Positions 1 to 9,214 of a DNA stretch of 64,000 nucleotides are shown here, piece by piece. The notes under the pieces were generated by a model. That model had not been told where the DNA came from, did no database searches, and saw nothing but the letters and a program-made list of their open reading frames with translations. Numbering within the stretch: the first letter of the stretch is position 1; every line of letters begins with the position of its first letter. Origin of the DNA: Neodontobutis hainanensis (lineage: Eukaryota > Chordata > Actinopteri > Gobiiformes > Odontobutidae); NCBI GenBank assembly GCA_024349245.1, contig JALDNG010001345.1, positions 42,481 through 106,480 on the forward strand. Reading direction: 5' to 3'. A program made the translations under genes and the position numbers.

Positions 1-567
1 CTCAGGGGGCTCACATTACCTTTAGATTAGAGAAAACACAGGTAACTACAAGACACTTCAGGTGGGTTTGTAAAGGTGTGTCCACAGCTCGTCTTTTTAT
101 GTAATTATTAGAGAACTGGGTCAAACAACTTAGGTTCGGGGCTTCCAATCAGGCGCCACCTCGTCAGAACTGAACAGACACAAGGCCTTTTAAACAAACC
201 CAGTCATACATTTCCATTTTGGCCCAGAGGGAAAAGGTTTTACTTCTGTGTTTTTCACACCTGAGATGTTTACAGGAACTCATGACTCAAAAAAATTTAA
301 ACAAATATAGAAGAAAAAACAGAGCTATGAAAAACAAACATTTAAAACGCAACCTGTCTGTTTCCCTTCCTCTATTTTTCTGTTTCCTGCTGAAGCTGAG
401 CGTTTCCTAAAGAGCGTTAGAGATTTCAAACATAGCTGTATTAACTCTATATTAATAATAACATGTCTTCAAAATGAAGGCCCTGAACAGGAGACAGGAC
501 CAGCGCCTCAGGAAAGGTCTGATCTCAGGGACTCTCAGGTGTAAAAAGAAGAATAAATAAGTTTTAC
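1..567. other. 3' flank of Ig receptor gene 1; no exon recognised
   Basis: No transmembrane or cytoplasmic exon could be recognised. The stretch around 230-420 is recognisably similar to 5010-5150, which lies downstream of Ig receptor gene 2, so both are paralogous 3' regions of the same tandem duplication. The small plus-strand ORF at 219-410 falls in this non-coding homology and is not supported as a gene. The rest of gene 1 may lie beyond position 1. Confidence 0.45.
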
Positions 568-3500
568 CTGTGTCTGTTTCTCCAGTCTGATCAGAGGTTG
601 TCTCTTTTTGACAAAAAGAAGAAAAGTCATTAAGAAAAACTGTTATTGTTTTTCAGATTTAGAATAGCACTTTCATTCAAATTCCCACATTTTAAAAGAG
701 CACAGTTTTTACAGGTTTCAGAGGCAGAGGAAGAACACACAATAATGAGCTGGGCTCTAAACAAATGCTTGTGTAGAAGATCTAAAGTTCTGAGTAAAAA
801 TCTGCTGAAAATGTGCCATGGCAAAGTTTAGACCAAGATGCATTGCTCTGATTGGTTCTGATGTGATGCATGTGTAGTTTTTCATATTCCATCAAAGTTT
901 ATTTCATCATCTCATCACCTGGGTTTATTTCTGCAGAACGAGGGCTGAAGGTGAGCTTCTGTTTATTCTCATCTGTAACTTCACACTTCAGAGTCGGATC
1001 AAACTGTGAAGGTTCATCTGGATCCAGAAAGGCCACAGTGCTGTAACACTCAGAGTGAGACGTCTGCAGCTCTTTATCGTCTTTGTTCACGTCTTTGTCT
1101 TTGTTTGTCCACTTCACTGAGAGTCTGCAGACTCCAAAAGTCCTCACAGAGCAGCTCAGAGTCACTCTGTCGTTAACTCTGTGTTCACTCACTGCACAAG
1201 TGGGACAAAAAAGACTTTAGGCACACTTTTAACAAATAATACAAGAATATAAAACTGAAAATGGAATAAATACTCACGGGTCACAACAGACAGAGGGATG
1301 ATGGTGTCTTCTCCGTTCGGGTGGTAATATTCGTCGTACTGTTGACACCTGTAGACTCCGACCTGTTCCTCTGAGACTCTCTCTAAAACCAGAGAACAGT
1401 CTTCAGACAGACTCACTCCTGAACTGACACTCGTCTTTTGTCCAAACACATAAAGGTCTGTTCGTCCTGAGGCGCTGGTGAAGTCCCAGGTGGTCTGTTC
1501 ACACTCAGACTGATCAGGAGTCACACTTTCACAGGATAAAGTCACGTCTGCTCCTTCTCTCACAGTCACAGAGGAACTATGGGCTGTAGGAAATGTATAA
1601 ATGAAATGTATTATAAGTTATTATTCATTCACAAAAACCAGGTCTGAACCAGGACTAAATCAATCCATCAGAGCCTAAAGCTGCTCAGTCCCTGATGTCT
1701 CCTCAAACAGACTCACCTCCAGATGCCTACTTCTAAACTACTGTAGTCCCCTCTGACCTGGATGAACAGCTAATAGTTTGGAGCAGGTTTCCTTCTGTTT
1801 TCTTGACTTCTCTCAGAATCAGAGAGTGTTACCTGTGTGAGTTTGTCCGGTCTGATGGTCTGTGGTCGCCTCTGTCTCGTCAGATAGATTCTCTCGGGTG
1901 TGGCTCGTTCTGACTGTGGTTTTCTTGGTGCTAGTTTTATTTCTCTTGTTGTCTGGTAAACCTTAAAACAACAAATCCACCAGAGAGAAGGTGCACAGAG
2001 TTAATCAGCAAGGGAAATAAATATGTACAAAAGACTTTAGGCACACTTTTATCACAACATACAAGAATATAAAACTGAAAATAGAATAAATACTCACGGG
2101 TCACAACAGACAGAGGGATGATGGTGTCTTCTCCATTCGGGTGGTAATATTCGTCGTGCTGTTGACACCTGTAGACTCCGACCTGTTCCTCTGAGACTCT
2201 CTCTAAAACCAGAGAACAGTCTTCAGACAGACTCACTCCTGAACTGACACTCGTCTTTTGTCCAAACACATAAAGGTCTGTTCGTCCTGAGGCGCTGGTG
2301 AAGTCCCAGGTGGTCTGTTCACACTCAGACTGATCAGGAGTCACACTTTCACAGGATAAAGTCACGTCTGCTCCTTCTCTCACAGTCACAGAGGAACTAT
2401 GGGCTGTAGGAGACAGAAAACATCTTCATTAGCTCTAAACAGAGCTGAAAAACACACACTGAAAATCAGACATGATATTATTATATAATTATATTATCTT
2501 AACGCTGTCCTGACGTCCCAGGACAGAAAAACCTAAGTCTGGACCCCCCCCATAAGACACTATGTGAGTTCAGGAAAGTGGGCATGCTCAGTATTAGCAC
2601 AATATAAATGTGGCCTTCTTCACAAACGCTAACGGCTAAACTGTCTCTATTATAAATGACACACGTTGATATAAGAAATGTTATTTGATTGAGTCGGACC
2701 CAGACTGTGTTTTCTGATGGAGTCCCCATGATGCCAGAGACATGCAGTAAAGTGGTTTGGTAGAATGTGAGGGGCCCACAGCTGTGGCAGGGGCCTCTGA
2801 GACATCTACCTGTCAACGAACTCCTAGTGACAGCCAAGTGAGTCCCAAGTGTCTCTACTGTTCTGTGAAACGTTTTTGGATCGTATATGTTAGGGTGAAG
2901 GGTGAGCCTGTGGCTGTAGAGACGAGCTGCCGTCTGTCTCTAAGTGTTTTTGAGGCTACAGCTAACGTCCTCGTGTGGGACAAATGTGTGAGAGATGTTT
3001 GCTGTGCAGAGAACCTTAGTCTGTTAACTCTGTTATATAAACGAGGACTAAATATCCTCTCACTTTGTATAAAGAAGATTTATATTAAAATAGATCTTTA
3101 CAGAGGCTGAGGTCCTGTTTGTGAAATGAGACTTGTCTTTATGTCTTGTATTTAGAGTTGCCTGTGATTTTTAGAGACTAGACTCGACCAGACTAGACTC
3201 CTATTCTTTTCAAATATTCTTCAAACATTATCCTTTTTGAAACACATCTTTTCAACTTTCAAATTCCAACAGACAGCCAAAGGTTTCTACATCTTCAACA
3301 AAACTCACTCGGCTCCCAAACCAAACGTCTGTAGCCACTGCAAACATTCCTAGTTACCTTTAGCTCCCTTTGGTTCAAAAGTGGTGTGTATAACAGGTAC
3401 CACCTGAAGGGAGGGGCTTAACCACGCCCCCATCAGGCCTAACACTGACATTTCAACTCAAACCCCTCCCTCTAGAGATAAAGCTCCGCCCTCTTACACC

Positions 3501-4473
3501 TTTTCTTCTTCAGTCCTGGAAGAATGTGAACCTCCACAGACATTAACGGGAGGTGTTTACCTGTAGCTCTTAGCCAATAGCAGCAGAGCTACAGCAGGAA
3601 CAGTTCAATGATGGACAGAATTTACTGTACTCAGAGTTTTCTGGACACTGTGCCAGGTTTACAGATGAAAAAACTGTCAAGCCATAACATGACTAATGAT
3701 CAACACACTATGACTTGTTCAATAATTCATCTGCACATTCTCTTAGTGAAAGACTGCATTAGTGACTCTGTTGTGCTGGGCCCCGTGTCATTTTAAAACA
3801 CTGTTTATTTTTTGTGTGTGTTTTTAAATTGGTGTTATTTGTACATAAAAGTAGGAAAGATTAGTTTTTCTGATAAAAAATAAACTTTTATAGTCATTCA
3901 AAAACTATACAAATACATTTTTTTTTAATAAAAAAAATATTTCCACCAATCCAGCTTTGTCTGGTTTTCTGCTTTTGCACCAGTGCATGAAAATATTGAT
4001 GTTGTTTTCTTCACAGTAACGTCAGTAATTTAAAACCCACTTTCAGCCCTGGGTTTAAATAAAATGTAACGCGTGTTTACTGGGCAGCAGTAGCTCAGTG
4101 GTAGAGCGGTCGTCCTTCAACCGGAAGGTAGGTGGTTCGATTCCCGCTCTCCCCACAGTTCATACTGTCGCTGTGTCCTTGGGCAAGACTCTTAACCCAC
4201 CTTGCCTCCAGTGGCTGTAACACTGGTAAATACTGTAGAACAAGCGTCAGCTAAATGAATAAATGTAAATGTTTGTGCTGATGTATGACTTAACCAGGAT
4301 TAAAGCCATCAGAGCCTAACAGAACCTAAAGCTGCTCAGTCCCTGTTGTCTTCTCAAACAGACTCACCTCCAGATGCCTACTTCTAAACTACTGTAGTCC
4401 CCTCTGGATGAACAGACTCACCTGAAAACTGCAGAAGAAGAAGCAAAACCAGGAGAATCCAGGAGCGGTCCAT
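568..4473 (-). CDS. Ig-superfamily receptor gene 1 (signal-V-stalk-V-C-stalk), 3' end not found
   Basis: Six exons can be read on the minus strand: signal peptide 4473-4422 (MDRSWILLVLLLLQFSG), V-type Ig 2403-2098, Thr/Ser-rich stalk 1952-1833, second V-type Ig 1583-1278, C-type Ig 1191-919, and a 12-codon stalk 603-568. Each has AG/GT borders and every junction is phase 1, so the joined frame stays open for about 364 codons. The V exons show the Ig cysteine pair (TLSC ... VGVYRC) with the core tryptophan in TTWDF, plus extra cysteines. The C exon shows VTLSC, VKW and LKCEV. The architecture is that of a secreted or surface immune-type receptor of the large, poorly characterised teleost Ig families. 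I see no transmembrane segment or ITIM/ITAM, so secreted versus membrane form is open. A stalk exon between two V exons is odd and may reflect partial internal duplication. Exon borders are my prediction. Confidence 0.72.
2031..2410 (-). repeat. Duplicated V-exon module (partner 1211-1590)
   Basis: The V exon and its immediate intron flanks at 2031-2410 repeat 1211-1590 with very few differences. The encoded V domains differ at one residue (QQH versus QQY before DEYYHP). The V exon of gene 2 (11217-11522) encodes the same protein sequence as the 1278-1583 copy. This points to recent duplication or gene conversion. Confidence 0.85.
2411..4080. other. Large first intron of Ig gene 1; nothing recognised
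   Basis: The stretch between the signal peptide exon and the first V exon holds no convincing exon. ORFs at 2499-2837 (minus), 2757-3110 (plus) and 3608-3796 (plus) have no recognisable domain and do not fit the gene's phase-1 exon pattern. An A/T-rich stretch lies at 3900-3950. Confidence 0.5.
4082..4270 (+). mobile_element. tRNA-derived SINE
   Basis: The head carries RNA polymerase III box A (TAGCTCAGTGG) and box B (GGTTCGATTCC) as in a tRNA. It is followed by the body phrase CTTGGGCAAGACTCTTAACC typical of fish tRNA-SINEs and a tail near GCGTCAGCTAAATGA. It sits in the first intron of Ig gene 1. The same family lies inverted at 9590-9807 and, decayed, at 43915-44085. Confidence 0.8.
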
Positions 4474-5488
4474 CGTTGGTCTGGTCTCAGTCTCACTCTG
4501 ACGCTGCACTAAACACAAATCTGTTTTTTCCTTCTGTCACTTCCCTAAAATCAGCCTCCACAGCAACAAGAGCAGGGCATCACTTACTTTTATTTAAAAA
4601 TCACCATAACATTAGGACGGCAGAATAAATAAGGGGAAATTATTTTATATTTAGTTTTAAATGCCAAAGCACGTTAAGATTCTGCGCTGTGTTTGAAAAG
4701 TGAAATAGAGAAAAAGGGAAGTTCTCCATGTGACTCAAGCATCTTTTTATTTGCATGCACTTGTTTTAATTGTAGTTATGACTCCATAACTAATAGATCT
4801 TTAAAGCTTTCTTGAAAATTCACCTCCTGCAACAAAATACAAAAACTCAAACTATTTGCTGGAAAACCGATGTTAAATTAAGCAAGAATAAATTATTTAT
4901 GAATTTACCCGAGACACTGAGATCAGGGACAGTAAAGAAAAGAGCGTTGTTCATTTAGTTCTGGGAAAAGTATTCTGAAAAATCATGATTAGACAAAGAC
5001 CAGTTATACTTCTGTTTTTTTTAATCACTTATACAGCTGAGATGTTTGCAGGAAGTCATGAAAAGAACAGAGTCATGCAAAACATTCATTTTAACACCGA
5101 CTTATACCATTATCCTTTCTCTATTTTTCTCTTGTGCAGCCGACTGTTCAACTATGAGCCTCAGCAGAGACACATGCACCACAGACAGGCCCGACCACAG
5201 ACTTTAAATAAACATAGATGTCGTCCGCCCATTGCTCCCCCATTCACCGATATTGTCCTTACCACGGGGCAATAAAATGACATCCGGGCATTTCTGCTTT
5301 TCTGGTACACTACTGATAATGTGCTCCCCAAATTTCTTCAGGCTCTCTGTTCATGAACTCTTGGAAATGCTTGCACAAAGGATAGTAACATCTTATCATG
5401 TGTTTTTTGAATCTGGTACTGCACTGTAAAACTATAGTTTTCATAAACGGACTTATTAATCAAAAATATGAGGTGATATATTTCTTAC
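4474..5488. other. Promoter side of Ig gene 1 and 3' flank of Ig gene 2
   Basis: Bases 4474-4730 align by eye to 13567-13830 upstream of Ig gene 2, so they are the paralogous 5' regions; no TATA box or operator can be assigned with confidence. Bases 4985-5200 resemble 230-420, the 3' region of gene 1. ORFs at 4985-5275 and 5232-5429 have no domain and are not supported. Confidence 0.45.
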
Positions 5489-6605
5489 CTGTCTGATGGT
5501 CTGTCTGGTGGTCTGATTGATGGTTTGATTGATGGCCTGATTGATGGTTTGTCTGATGGTCTGATTGATGGTCTGTCTGATGGTTTGATTGATGGTCTGA
5601 TTGATGGTCTGTCTGATGGTCTGATTGATGGTTTGATTGATGGTCTGATTGATGGTCTGTCTGATGGTCTGATTGATGGTCTGTCTGATGGTCTGTCTGA
5701 TGGTCTGATTGATGGTTTGATTGATGGTCTGATTGATGGTCTGTCTGATGGTCTGATTGATGGTTTGATTGATGGTCTGATTGATGGTTTGTCTGATGGT
5801 CTGATTGATGGTCTGTCTGATGGTCTGATTGATGGTCTGATTGATGGTCTGTCTGATGGTCTGATTGATGGTCTGTCTGATGGTCTGATTGATGGTTTGA
5901 TTGATGGTCTGATTGATGGTCTGATTGATGGTCTGTCTGCTGGTCTGTCTGATGGTCTGATTGATGGTCTGTCTGATTGTCTAATTGATGGTCTGATTGA
6001 TGGTCTGTCTGATTGTCTGATTGATGGTCTGTCTGCTGGTTTGATTGATGGCCTGATTGATGGTCTGTCTGATGGTCTGATTGATAGTCTGTCTGATGGT
6101 CTGTCTGATGGTCTGATTGATAGTCTGTCTGATGGTCTGTCTGATGGTCTGATTGATGGTTTGTCTGATGGTCTGATTGATGGTCTGTCTGATGGTCTGA
6201 TTGATGGTCTGTCTGATGGTCTGTCTGATGGTTTGTCTGATGGTCTGATTGATGGTCTGATTGATGGTTTGTCTGATGGTCTGATTGATGGTCTGTCTGA
6301 TGGTCTGATTGATGGTTTGTCTGATGGTCTGATTGATGGTCTGTTTGATGGTCTGATTGATGGTTTGATTGATGGTCTGATTGATGGTTTGATTGATGGT
6401 CTGATTGATGGTTTGATTGATGGTCTGATTGATGGTTTGTCTGATGGTTTGTCTGATGGTCTGATTGATGGTCTGATTGATGGTTTGTCTGATGGTTTGT
6501 CTGATGGTCTGATTGATGGTCTGATTGATGGTTTGTCTGATGGTCTGATTGATGGTCTGTTTGATGGTCTGATTGATGGTTTGATTGATGGTCTGATTGA
6601 TGGTT
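5489..6605. repeat. 12-bp minisatellite (CTGATTGATGGT and variants), ~93 units
   Basis: Period 12 with main variants CTGATTGATGGT, CTGTCTGATGGT and TTGATTGATGGT. As 12 is a multiple of three, long frames are open on both strands. The unit equals the stalk-exon seed (TCTGATGGTCTG at about 1851-1862) with small changes. Confidence 0.97.
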
Positions 6606-6684
6606 TGCGGTCACCTCTGTCTTGTCAGATAGATTCTCTCGGTTTGGCTTGTTTTCTTGGTGCTAGTTTTATTTCTCTTGTTGT
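5489..6684 (-). pseudogene. Stalk exon of Ig gene 2 hugely expanded by a 12-bp repeat and frameshifted at its 5' end
   Basis: Both ends of a stalk exon are recognisable. The acceptor side (6684 downward) matches the intact stalk exon 1952-1833, and the donor side keeps CAGACAG followed by GTAAGAAA at 5488. Between them the codons for T-D-H-Q, present once in the intact copy, are repeated about 93 times as (T/S)(D/N)HQ in the same frame, and the last base before the donor keeps phase 1. The upstream part carries a net 13-base deletion relative to 1952-1833, so entering at the usual acceptor in phase 1 meets a TGA just before the array. It is therefore either a dead exon or one that needs another acceptor. 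The reverse-strand LIDGLSDG reading frame is a shadow. Confidence 0.65.
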
Positions 6685-6699
6685 CTGGTAAACCTTAAA

Positions 6700-7044
6700 A
6701 CAACAAATCCACCAGAGATAAAGTACAAAAGAGTTAATCAGCGATGGAAAAAAATAAGCTTTCAATTAATGGAGAAAAACTAAGAATGAAATTTTAACAA
6801 AACAATGACATTCGACAAAAACAAAGAATTGAGGAAAAGTGAATAATGATAATTTTCAATAGTGTTTTTTGAAAATAGAATTTTGCGCCAAACATTTAAA
6901 GGAATACAGTTTTTACATGTGCCATATAAAAAGGCAAGGACCCGTAAAGGCAGGTGGAGCAGGCTGGACATCGAGTGTAGGAGCCATTATTGTTTAGATG
7001 ATTTTTCTTTTTTCTTTAATGGAGCTTGGTTTGGGTTTATTGGA
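6700..7044. other. Intron of Ig gene 2; duplicated intron block
   Basis: Sequence following the stalk exon acceptor side (about 6693-6890) is repeated, diverged, at 7118-7310 and more loosely at 9340-9480. The stalk exon plus adjoining intron was therefore copied in tandem at least twice. No coding exon seen. Confidence 0.5.
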
Positions 7045-7109
7045 ACTCTCTCAGTTGTGGCTCGTTCTGACTGTAGCTTTGTTGGGGCTAGTTTTAGTTC
7101 TCTTTTTGC
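7045..7109 (-). pseudogene. Degenerate stalk exon of Ig gene 2
   Basis: After a CAG acceptor (7112-7110) the sequence follows the other stalk exons through ACAGTCAGAACGAGCCAC, then meets a TGA in the phase-1 frame. No splice donor matching the other copies is seen. It is a decayed third copy of the stalk module. Confidence 0.55.
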
Positions 7110-7559
7110 CTGGGAAACCTTAAAACAACAAAACCACCAGAGAGAAAGTAGAAAGAGTCAATCAGCGATGGAAAGAAATAAGCATTAAATTAATGGAGGA
7201 AAGCTAAGAAAAAATTTAACAAAAATGAATGAATTTGATAAAAACAAAGAATTGAGAAAAAGTGAATGAGATCATTTGTAATAGTTTTTTAAAAATAGAG
7301 TTTTGTAGATAGATAGCCCCTCTGATCTAAAATCCAGTGGTATTCTGTTATTGGACATCTGGGAAGAAGCTACTTTTGTAAAAAAGTATTGTGAGTGTCT
7401 TTTAGGAATGTTTGACCAAGTCCCCTGTCAGAGAGATCTTCATCTCCGGCAGAGCTTCAACCACTTTCTCAGCCTTCATTTAGCCTTCATTTGTCTACAC
7501 GGACACTTTGCTGTGGCCATTGCTGTAAAGGAAAAATCTCAGGTCTTAAGGAGTTTGGA

Positions 7560-8285
7560 GAATGGCCATGGAGAAGAACTCAGAGAAAATCTGGCAAAGC
7601 ATCCAGTGCCTCAGGAGGAGGAAGCAGTGCCCTGCCAACACCGCTGGAGGTGGGAATCTGCTGACTTCAACTGGGGACATTGACGGGTGGCGGTAGGAAT
7701 ACTTAGAGGATCTCCTCAACCCCACCGACACGTCTTCCACTGAGGAAGCACAGGCCTAGAGCTTGGATGTGGACATGTCCATCATCCAAGCTGAAGTCAC
7801 CGAGGTAGTTCATCGGGGGCAAGGCACTGGAGGAGTTTGAGTATCTCGGGTTCTTGTTTACGAGTGAGGGAAGGATGAAGCGGGAGGTTGACAGACGGAT
7901 CAGTGTAGCTTCAGCAGTGATGAGGTCAAGGTACTGGTCTGTTGTGGTAAAGAAGGAGCTGAGCCACAAGTCTCTCAATTTCCCAGATTTCATTCACTTG
8001 GAAGGACCTGCTGCTGCAGCAAGCAGCAAGCAGCTGAGGCTCGGGCATCTGTTCCAGATGGCCCCGTGGACACCTCCCTGGGCAGGTGTTCCGAGCATGT
8101 CCCACTAGGAGGAGACCCCAGGGAAGACCTAGAACACGCTGGAGGGACTATGTCTCTCGGGTGGCCTGGAAATGCCTTGGTGTCCCCCCGGAAGAGCTGG
8201 AGGAAGTGTCTGGGGAGTAGTCACTGCTTAAACTGCTGCCCCTGCAACCTGGCACCGGATAAGAGTTAGAAGATGGATGGATTAA
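7560..8285 (+). mobile_element. Rex3/RTE-type LINE fragment with internal deletions
   Basis: Three blocks of a common fish non-LTR retrotransposon lie in order. They are the region before the reverse transcriptase (around GGATCTCCTCAACCCCACCG at 7708), a C-terminal block reading EGRMKREVDRRIS near 7866, and the 3' end (around CGCTGGAGGGACTATGTCTC at 8139) with a GATGGATG tail. Most of the reverse transcriptase is deleted between about 7830 and 7836, and another gap falls near 7980. The tail and 3' end suggest the Rex3 (RTE) family; the family name is from recognition, not a search. Confidence 0.75.
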
Positions 8286-8419
8286 TTAATTTTACAAAAC
8301 TATTGACAAGTCACTAAATCTAATATACACAGAACAAACATTTAAATGCACTTTTTTTCCATTTTCATTTTTCATGAACTGAGCTCAGTGAGCACTTCTC
8401 CTTTGCTGAGATAATTTAT

Positions 8420-9040
8420 CCATGTCACAGACAAGATCTATCTGGTGTGACCACCTTTTGCCTCACGCAGTGCAACACATCTCCTTTGCATAGAGTTGAT
8501 CGGGTTGTCGTTTGTGGAATGTTGGTCCACTCTTCGTCAAAGGCTGTGCCAAGTTGCTGGATATTGGCAGGAACTGGAACACGCTGTTGTATAAGAGGAT
8601 CCAGAGCATCCCAAACATGCTCTTTGGGTGACATGTCCGGTGAATATCCTGGCCATGCAAGAACTGGGATGTGTTCAGCTTCCAGGATTTGTGTACAGAC
8701 CTTTGCAGCATGTGCTGTGAATTATCCTTCTGCAACATGAGGTGATGGAAGATGAATGACACCACAATAGGCCCCAGAATCTTGTCACAGGATCTGTGCT
8801 TTTAAAATACCACCATCATGGGCCACTCCATCCACAACGTTGACATTAGCAAACCTTCCTCAAAACTTGTGACATCTGTGTCGTTGTTCTGTTATAAAAC
8901 TGCACATTTTAGAGAGGCCTTTTATTGTGGCCAGCCTAAGGCACATCTGTGCAATTATTATGTCATCAGCATCTTGACATGCCAAACCCAAAAATAGGGT
9001 GAAAAACAAAAGGGTTGCGTTTAAATTCTTGTTCAGTAAA
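8420..9040 (-). mobile_element. Tc1/mariner-type transposon remnant
   Basis: The minus strand near 8634-8500 encodes a decayed Tc1-type transposase C-terminus (SPKEHVWDALDP, then FDEEWTNIPQ), the region around the third catalytic acidic residue. The sequence up to about 9030 continues as degenerate transposase with stops and frameshifts. It is inserted in the intron between Ig gene 2's stalk copies. Ends and target duplication were not resolved. Confidence 0.75.
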
Positions 9041-9087
9041 CTTGTAAACTACTGTAGTCCTTTCTGACCTGGATGAACCAGACTCAC

Positions 9088-9119
9088 CTGAAAACTGCAG
9101 AAGAAGGAGGAAAACCAGT
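9088..9119 (-). pseudogene. Truncated signal-peptide exon, start codon lost
   Basis: The last part of the receptor signal-peptide exon is present with its donor (TTTTCAG then GTGAGTCTG), matching 4422-4453. Upstream of about 9119 the similarity stops, so the ATG and first codons are missing. It suggests a third receptor copy once stood here, now reduced to stalk and 3' pieces. Confidence 0.6.
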
Positions 9120-9214
9120 TCTAAAGCCACAAAACTGTCCAATACTTTAACAGCTATTAGTCTGGAGCAGGTTTCCGTCTGTTTTCTTGACTTCTCTCAG
9201 AATCAGAGTGTTAC

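Noticed and set aside
4082..4160. tRNA gene
   Set aside because: Has A and B boxes but no convincing cloverleaf, and is followed by a SINE body; same for 9590-9807.
5525..6691. 388-codon plus-strand ORF (LIDGLSDG repeats)
   Set aside because: Produced by the 12-bp minisatellite; the biologically meaningful frame, if any, is the opposite strand where the exon borders match the stalk exon.
7351..8269. Chain of ORFs as novel genes
   Set aside because: They are frames of the deleted Rex3-like LINE.
8447..8740. Plus-strand ORF over the Tc1 remnant
   Set aside because: Antisense shadow of the transposase remnant on the minus strand.
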